Positions 59,381-64,000 of a DNA stretch of 64,000 nucleotides are shown here, in pieces. The notes beneath the pieces were generated by a model. That model saw only the letters and a list, made by a program, of their open reading frames with translations. It had not been told where the DNA came from and did no database searches. The stretch comes from Streptomyces pyxinicus (GTDB lineage: Bacteria; Actinomycetota; Actinomycetes; Streptomycetales; Streptomycetaceae): contig NZ_JANUGP010000001.1 in NCBI RefSeq assembly GCF_024753135.1, positions 248,001-312,000 on the forward strand, written 5' to 3'. The position numbers and the translations under genes are program-made. Each line of letters starts with the position of its first letter. Position 1 is the stretch's first letter.

Positions 59381-59424
59381 CTACGGTTTCGTAACCTACG
59401 GATTCGTAGCTTACGATCACGTAG
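59381..59424. promoter_or_regulatory. Three tandem palindromes YTACG-N4-CGTAR, 15 bp apart
   Basis: CTACGGTTTCGTAA (59381-59394), CTACGGATTCGTAG (59396-59409) and TTACGATCACGTAG (59411-59424) are three 14-bp inverted repeats separated by single cytosines. They lie 65-108 bases before the desaturase start, in a 223-base gap with nothing else. This is a clear multi-site operator, most simply for a TetR-type lipid regulator. Confidence 0.85.
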
Positions 59425-59488
59425 GTTTCCCGGCACCGCTCGCCGGACCGTCCTTTCGCTCCCCCGCTCGGCGTCCCCTGGAGTTCCC

Positions 59489-60463
59489 GTGACCCTCACT
59501 TCCCCTCACCTCGGCAGCCCGTCCGCGTGGACCGACGCGCGCCTGCTGTACGCGCTGGAGGAAGTGGTCGAGCGGGAGCTGAACCGGCATCTGAAGGTGG
59601 CCAAGGACTGGATGCCGCACGAGTACGTGCCGTGGAGCGACGGCCGTAACTTCCCGGGCCTCTTCGAGGACGGCGAGGCGTGGCAGAAGGAGCACTCCAA
59701 GGTGACGGAGATCGGGCGGACCGCGCTCGTCGTCAACCTGCTCACCGAGGACAACCTGCCCAGCTACCACCACGAGATCGCCTCGCTGTTCGGCCGCGAC
59801 GGCGCCTGGGGCACCTGGGTGCACCGCTGGACGGCGGAGGAGGGCCGGCACGGCATCGTGATGCGCGACTACCTGCTCGCCTCGCGCGCGGTGGACCCGG
59901 ACAAGCTGGAGCGGTTCCGCATGGCCCACATGAGCGAGGGCTTCGAGTCCGACAACCGGCACTCGATGCTGCACTCGGTCGCCTACGTCGCCTTCCAGGA
60001 GCTGGCCACCCGGATCTCGCACCGCAACACCGGCCACCAGTCCGGGGACCCGGTCTGCGACCGCATGCTGGCGCGCATCGCGACCGACGAGAACCTGCAC
60101 ATGGTCTTCTACCGCAACCTGCTGAAGGCCGCGTTCGAGATCGCCCCCGACCTGACCATGCAGGCGGTCCGGGACGTCGTCGTCGACTTCCGGATGCCCG
60201 GCCACGGCATCCCCGGCTTCGAGCGGGCCGCCGCGCAGATGGCGATCGGCGAGGTGTACAACCTGCGCATCCACCACGACGACGTGCTCCAGCCGGTGCT
60301 GCGCTTCCTGAAGGTCATGGAGATCGACGGGCTCGGCCCCGAGGGCAGCAAGGCGCAGGAGGAACTCGGCCTGTTCCTGGGCGGTCTGGACGCGGAGGCC
60401 CTGAAGTTCGACGAGAAGCTGGCGGCCCGCAAGGCCCGCATGGCGGCCCGCGCCGCCGGCTGA
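59489..60463 (+). CDS. Acyl-ACP desaturase (soluble di-iron type)
   Basis: A 324-residue desaturase of the plant stearoyl-ACP/mycobacterial DesA kind. Iron ligands: E in LLTEDNLPSYHHEI, EEGRH in RWTAEEGRHGIVMRDYL, and DENLH in IATDENLHMVFYRNLL, matching the two E/D-E-x-x-H motifs. It inserts a double bond in ACP-bound fatty acids and needs ferredoxin. GTG 59489 has TGGAG 5 bases ahead (59479-59483). The three-palindrome operator upstream implies tight control. The C-terminus is basic (RKARMAARAAG). Confidence 0.93.
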   Translation: MTLTSPHLGSPSAWTDARLLYALEEVVERELNRHLKVAKDWMPHEYVPWSDGRNFPGLFEDGEAWQKEHSKVTEIGRTALVVNLLTEDNLPSYHHEIASLFGRDGAWGTWVHRWTAEEGRHGIVMRDYLLASRAVDPDKLERFRMAHMSEGFESDNRHSMLHSVAYVAFQELATRISHRNTGHQSGDPVCDRMLARIATDENLHMVFYRNLLKAAFEIAPDLTMQAVRDVVVDFRMPGHGIPGFERAAAQMAIGEVYNLRIHHDDVLQPVLRFLKVMEIDGLGPEGSKAQEELGLFLGGLDAEALKFDEKLAARKARMAARAAG

Positions 60464-60509
60464 CGGCACCCGCCGGGGCCGGCCCCGGGCCGGAGTCAGC
60501 GGGCCCGAG

Positions 60510-60755
60510 TCAGCGGGCGGTGCGCCTGATGGCCAGGCGCTCCTTCTCCGACAGCCCGCCCCAGACGCCGAACCGCTCGTCGTGGGCGAGCGCGTAGTCC
60601 AGGCAGGCCGGGCGCAGCTCGCACAGGGCGCAGATCCGCTTGGCCTCGCGCACCGAGCTGCCCGGCTCCGGGAAGAAGAAGTCCGGCCCGGTCTGCGCGC
60701 ACAGGGCCTGTGCCTGCCAGGTGTCGTCCGCCGGGGTGATGGTTTCGAAGTGCAT
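60510..60755 (-). CDS. WhiB-like iron-sulfur regulator
   Basis: An 81-residue Wbl protein with the four cluster cysteines C19, C42, C45 and C51 (CAQTG, ICALCELRPAC), the GVWGG turn at 63-67 and a basic C-terminal tail (SEKERLAIRRTAR) that binds DNA or sigma factor. Gene order suggests WblJ of S. coelicolor (SCO6715, from memory). ATG 60755 (MHFETITPADD) is used; CACGAT lies 7 bases upstream on the minus strand and no Shine-Dalgarno is seen, so it may be leaderless. Converges on the desaturase. Confidence 0.93.
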   Translation of the reverse strand: MHFETITPADDTWQAQALCAQTGPDFFFPEPGSSVREAKRICALCELRPACLDYALAHDERFGVWGGLSEKERLAIRRTAR

Positions 60756-61015
60756 GGCATGGATCGTGCCGGGCGGCGAAAAACGTTCGATCAACGCCGG
60801 GTCAACGTCCGCGTCAAGGCCTCCGGCCGTCCCGATGATGCTCCTTGGACGCGCGCTCGCGCACGGCGGCGCGCGGAGTCCTGGCGAAACCGTGAGGACG
60901 TGTCCCGTCACCCTGGGTGAGGGAGGGCCCCGTGCGCCGCTCCGGCGGCGCCCGCCGGTGGGCGGTGCCAGACTCGGCAGTGCACAGGACGGGATCCCTT
61001 CCGAGGAGGGCGACC

Positions 61016-61807
61016 ATGCTCACCACCCGTTTCGTCGACGGCGCCCCGAACTGGCTCGACATCGGCACGCCCGACCTCGACCGCGCCGAGGCCTTCTACG
61101 GCGGCCTGTTCGGCTGGGAGTTCCGGTCGGCCGGGCCCGACGCCGGCGGGTACGGCTTCTTCCAGCTGGCCGGCCGGACCGTCGCGGGCGGCATGCGGAG
61201 CGACCCCGGGCAGGGTCCGCCGGCCTGGACGGTCTACTTCCAGAGCGCCGACGCGCAGGCCACCGCCGAGACGGCCGAACGGGCGCACGGCAGCGTCCTG
61301 TTCGGGCCGACGGACGTGATGGGCGAGGGCCGTATGGCACTCCTGGCCGACCAGGCGGGCGTCCCGTTCGGGATCTGGCAGCCCGGCCGGACCCGGGGCG
61401 TGGACGTGGCGGACGAGCCGGGCGCGCTGTGCTGGGTGGAGCTGTACACGAAGGACATCGCGGCGGCAGCGGCCTTCTACCGCAAGGTGCTCGGCCTGGA
61501 GACCTCCGGTGTGCCGTTCCCCGGCGGGACCTACACCTGCGTCAACCCGGCCGACGGCGGCGCGGACGCGATGTTCGGCGGCATGGTCCCGCTGGCGGCG
61601 GCGCCGGACGAGACGACGGCCGGCCCCTACTGGCTGCCGTACTTCGCGGTGGCGGACACCGACGCCACGGTGGAACGGGCCCAGCGGCTCGGCGGGACGG
61701 TGCGCACGCCGGCCACGACCGTGGCGGGGGTGGGCCGGATGGCGAAGCTGGCGGACCCGGACGGCGTACGGTTCGCGGTGATCACCGGCCCGCAGGCTCC
61801 GGACTAG
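61016..61807 (+). CDS. VOC (glyoxalase/bleomycin-resistance) superfamily protein, two-domain
   Basis: A 263-residue protein with two beta-alpha-beta-beta-beta units: first WLDIGTPDLDRAEAFYGGLFGWEFRSAG, second CWVELYTKDIAAAAAFYRKVLGLETSG. The repeated FGIWQPG-like ends are typical of Streptomyces proteins often called hydroxylases. Metal ligands are not clear. ATG 61016 has GAGGAGGG ahead; the upstream frame is not supported. It ends 4 bases from the convergent LacI gene. Substrate unknown. Confidence 0.88.
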   Translation: MLTTRFVDGAPNWLDIGTPDLDRAEAFYGGLFGWEFRSAGPDAGGYGFFQLAGRTVAGGMRSDPGQGPPAWTVYFQSADAQATAETAERAHGSVLFGPTDVMGEGRMALLADQAGVPFGIWQPGRTRGVDVADEPGALCWVELYTKDIAAAAAFYRKVLGLETSGVPFPGGTYTCVNPADGGADAMFGGMVPLAAAPDETTAGPYWLPYFAVADTDATVERAQRLGGTVRTPATTVAGVGRMAKLADPDGVRFAVITGPQAPD

Positions 61808-61811
61808 CCGG

Positions 61812-62894
61812 CTAGGCGGTCGCCCGGCGGACGAGCGTGGTCGGCAGGATCACTCCCCCGTCGGGGGCCGCACGCGCGTCCGGTGCGGGTGTCCGTGCCG
61901 TGCCCCGGCCCCGGCCCCGGCCGCCCGGCAGGCCGCTCAGCAGGAGGCGGGCCATCAGACGGCCCATCTCCTCGATGTCCTGGCGGACCGTCGTCAGGGG
62001 CGGGTCGGTCTGCTCGGCGACCGGCACCATGTCGTCGAAGCCGATGACGGCCACGTCCTGCGGCACCCGCCGGCCGCTCTCGCGCAGCACGCGCAGGGCG
62101 CCGAGCGCGGTGAGGTCGTTGGCCGCGAAGACGCCGTCCACGTCCGGGCAGCGGTCGAGGAGTTCCCGCATCGCGCGTTCGCCGCCGGCCGGCGTGAAGT
62201 CGCTCTGCACGACCAGCCCGGGATCGGCGCCGCCGAGCACGTCGGCCATGACGTCCCGGTACCCGTCGAGCCGGTCCACGGCCGAGGTCTGGTCGAGGGC
62301 GCCGGTGATGTGCGCGACGCGTCTTCTGCCGAGGTCCACGAGGTGCCGTACGGCGGTGCGGGCGCCGCCCCGGTTGTCGCAGTCGACGTACGCCACCCCG
62401 GCACCGCCGGGCGCGGAGCCGTGCGGCCGGCCGCCGAACACCGTGGGCACGGCGGCGGCCCGGATGAGCCCGGGCAGCGGGTCGTCCAGGTGCAGGGAGA
62501 ACACGAGCGCGCCGTCGACATGGCCGCCGGCGAGGTAGCGGGCCACCCGCGCGTGGTCGTCGCGGCCCTCGGTGAGCAGCAGCACCAGCTGGTTGTCGTG
62601 GGCGGTCAACTCCTTGCTGATGCCGCGCAGTTGGAGCGCGAAGAAGGGGTCGGCGAAGACCCGGCTCTCCGGTTCGGCGATGACCACGGCGACGGCGTCG
62701 TGCCGCCGGGTGACGAGGCTGCGCGCCGCCTGGTTGGGCACGTATCCCAGGTCCGCCACGGCCTGCCGGACCCGCTCGGCCAAGGACTCCCGCACCCCGT
62801 CCCCGCCGTTCACGACCCGGGACACGGTCGCCCGTGACACCCCGGCCCGCGCGGCCACCGCCTCCAGCGTGGGACGCGACACTGCCTCGGTCAC
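61812..62894 (-). CDS. LacI family transcriptional regulator
   Basis: A 360-residue repressor. The N-terminal HTH is PTLEAVAARAGVSRATVSRVVNG with the hinge helix VPNQAARSLVTRR (to about 60). The periplasmic-binding-like effector domain has VAVVIAEPESRVFADPFFALQLRGI and DGVFAANDLTALGALRVL...VIGFDDMVP. GTG 62894 is preferred over ATG 62909 because GAGGAG lies 7 bases before it. The gene stands alone between VOC and LigD-type genes; no transporter or glycosidase is adjacent, so the sugar signal is unknown. Confidence 0.92.
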   Translation of the reverse strand: MTEAVSRPTLEAVAARAGVSRATVSRVVNGGDGVRESLAERVRQAVADLGYVPNQAARSLVTRRHDAVAVVIAEPESRVFADPFFALQLRGISKELTAHDNQLVLLLTEGRDDHARVARYLAGGHVDGALVFSLHLDDPLPGLIRAAAVPTVFGGRPHGSAPGGAGVAYVDCDNRGGARTAVRHLVDLGRRRVAHITGALDQTSAVDRLDGYRDVMADVLGGADPGLVVQSDFTPAGGERAMRELLDRCPDVDGVFAANDLTALGALRVLRESGRRVPQDVAVIGFDDMVPVAEQTDPPLTTVRQDIEEMGRLMARLLLSGLPGGRGRGRGTARTPAPDARAAPDGGVILPTTLVRRATA

Positions 62895-62962
62895 TTCGGA
62901 TCTCCTCATCACCGGCTGCGGGCCAGGATATCCGCGTCTGGAAAGGCGGCGGGAGGGCTGTC

Positions 62963-63982
62963 CTAAGCGGTCGGCTCGGGGCGGGCGCGGCTGGGCTGGA
63001 CGCGTTTGGGTTCGCCGGGCATCTTCGGGTATTCCGGCGGGTAGGGGAGGTCGCCGAGGCCGTGGTCGTGTTCGTCGCGGCGGGCCAGTTCCAGGAGGGC
63101 GTCCAGGGAGTAGGCGTGGTCGTCCATGTCGGCGTGCACGTCGCCGAGTTCGGCGAAGCGGGCCGGCATGGTGGCCAGGTCGAAGTCGGCGGGCTGGGCG
63201 GTGCCGACCTCCTCCCAGCGCAGCGGGGCCGAGACGGGCGCCTGGGGGCGGGGGCGCAGGGAGTAGGCGGAGGCGATGGTGCGGTCGCGGGCCGTCTGGT
63301 TGTAGTCCAGGAAGATGCGGCGCCCGCGTTCCTCCTTCCACCACTTGATGGTCACGTGCTCCGGCATCCGGCGGGCCATCTCGCGGCCGACGGCGATGGC
63401 GGCACGGCGTACCTGGGTGAAGGTCCAGCGCGGTTCGATGGGCACGAACACGTGCAGGCCCCGGCCGCCGGAGGTCTTGGGCCAGCCGCGCAGGCCGCCG
63501 AACTCGTCCAGTACGGCGCGCAGTTCGTGGGCGGCGCGGACCGCGTCGGCGTAGTCGGTGCCGGGCTGCGGGTCGAGGTCGACGCGCAGCTCGTCGGGAT
63601 GGTCGACGTCGCCGGCGCGTACCGGCCAGGGGTGGAAGGTGAGGGTGCCGTACTGGGCGGCCCACACCGCGGCGGCCTCCTCGGTGGGGCACATCTCGTC
63701 GGCGCTGCGCCCGCTGGGGAAGGTGATGTGGGCGGTCGGGATCCAGTCGGGCATGCCCTTGGGGGCGCGCTTCTGGTAGAACCACTCGCCGCCGACGCCG
63801 TCCGGGTACCGCTCCAGGGTGGTGGGCCGGTTGCGCAGGGCGCGCAGGATGCCGGGGGCGACGGCGGCGTAGTACCGGGCGACGTCCAGCTTGGTGAAGC
63901 CGCGCTCGGGGAAGAAGACCTTGTCCGGGCTGGACAGTCTGACGGTCCGCCCGGCCACCTCCAGCTCCACCGCATCGCCCAT
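62963..63982 (-). CDS. LigD-type polymerase/primase domain protein (NHEJ)
   Basis: A 339-residue stand-alone polymerase domain of the archaeo-eukaryotic primase fold, as in the bacterial end-joining protein LigD. Catalytic acidic residues sit in ELRVDLDPQPGTDYADAV (D-x-D). Also diagnostic are LTKLDVARYYAAVAPGILRALRNRPTTLERYPDGVGGEWFYQKRAPKG and the TSGGRGLHVFVPIEPR motif. The ligase and nuclease parts of LigD are not fused, so this is the separate form seen in Streptomyces. ATG 63982, 18 bases from the window end; any Ku or ligase partner would lie outside. Confidence 0.93.
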   Translation of the reverse strand: MGDAVELEVAGRTVRLSSPDKVFFPERGFTKLDVARYYAAVAPGILRALRNRPTTLERYPDGVGGEWFYQKRAPKGMPDWIPTAHITFPSGRSADEMCPTEEAAAVWAAQYGTLTFHPWPVRAGDVDHPDELRVDLDPQPGTDYADAVRAAHELRAVLDEFGGLRGWPKTSGGRGLHVFVPIEPRWTFTQVRRAAIAVGREMARRMPEHVTIKWWKEERGRRIFLDYNQTARDRTIASAYSLRPRPQAPVSAPLRWEEVGTAQPADFDLATMPARFAELGDVHADMDDHAYSLDALLELARRDEHDHGLGDLPYPPEYPKMPGEPKRVQPSRARPEPTA

Positions 63983-64000
63983 GCGGCCACCGTAGGCGCA

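Noticed and set aside
60473..60488. CCGGGGCCGGCCCCGG palindrome between the desaturase and WhiB genes
   Set aside because: Perfectly symmetric but without a loop, and GC-only palindromes are expected at this base composition. Possibly part of a terminator, but not supported enough to list.
1..64000. Mobile elements, prophage, secondary-metabolite giant synthases, tRNA or rRNA genes
   Set aside because: No transposase, integrase, phage structural protein, PKS/NRPS domain, terminal inverted repeat or tRNA-like sequence was recognised on either strand by reading.

Overview
The window is 64 kb of very GC-rich DNA with dense gene packing, GTG (and one TTG) starts, GGAGG-type ribosome binding sites, many ATGA/GTGA stop-start overlaps, and the actinomycete markers SsgA-like, WhiB-like, XRE-cupin and hopanoid genes. 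It is a Streptomyces chromosome. Gene order matches, from memory, the S. coelicolor interval from about SCO6771 (hopanoid end) down to about SCO6709 (LigD-type polymerase). Base and codon use look uniform. I see no insertion sequence, prophage, CRISPR array, rRNA or tRNA.

Layout. (1) 1-6.8 kb is ordinary chromosome: the start of a metallo-beta-lactamase-fold protein, an amino-acid dehydrogenase, a TetR regulator, an SGNH hydrolase, a secreted LysM/M23 peptidase behind a c-di-AMP riboswitch, a tyrosine phosphatase, an XRE-cupin regulator coupled to a 40-residue membrane protein, and a small membrane protein behind a perfect palindrome. (2) 6.77-19.7 kb, all on the minus strand, is a full hopanoid locus. 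hpnC, hpnD, a 43-residue ORF, hpnE and a polyprenyl diphosphate synthase are translationally coupled; shc, hpnG, hpnH, ispG, dxs and hpnO follow. It supplies MEP-pathway isoprenoid units (Dxs, IspG), makes farnesyl diphosphate, converts it to squalene (HpnC/D/E), cyclises it (Shc) and builds the aminotriol side chain (HpnH, HpnG, HpnO). idi at 29.5 kb fits the same supply. (3) 19.98-27.04 kb, minus strand, is a seven-gene overlapping operon: a large DUF5941/CDP-alcohol transferase, a nucleotidyltransferase, a glycerol-1-phosphate-dehydrogenase-like enzyme, a second CDP-alcohol transferase, a GT2 glycosyltransferase and a two-gene ABC exporter of teichoic-acid type. It looks like a locus for a phosphopolyol surface polymer and is the best candidate here for an uncharacterised pathway. 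(4) 27.3-30.1 kb holds galE, a zitB-like zinc exporter with a Zur-like box, and idi.

(5) 30.2-43.2 kb carries an anti-sigma-type ATPase, a DUF308 membrane protein, an enoyl-CoA hydratase, a DJ-1 protein beside a DJ-1/AraC regulator, Tex, an ABC-F protein, a D-amino-acid-oxidase-like enzyme, and two secreted peptidases (PepX-like and M1). (6) 43.5-52 kb is an amino-acid permease divergent from a leaderless MerR gene, then a fatty-acid oxidation block (FadJ-type multifunctional protein, thiolase, CoA-transferase family III) and a saccharopine-dehydrogenase-like enoyl reductase whose start region is duplicated. (7) 52-64 kb holds endonuclease V, YciI, a BNR-repeat secreted protein, SsgD, a PEP-mutase-like lyase, a second ABC-F gene with a long leader, dimethylargininase, an acyl-ACP desaturase behind three phased palindromes, a WhiB-like protein, a VOC protein, a LacI regulator and a LigD-type polymerase.

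Strong regulatory signals include the c-di-AMP riboswitch, paired TTGCC-N5-GGCAA operators, TATTTGAACACGTTCAAATA, CGTTGTACAACG, a Zur-like box, three YTACG-N4-CGTAR operators at 15-bp spacing, and several -10 hexamers 6-8 bases before an ATG (leaderless genes). Calls were made by reading translations and motifs; no database search was possible.
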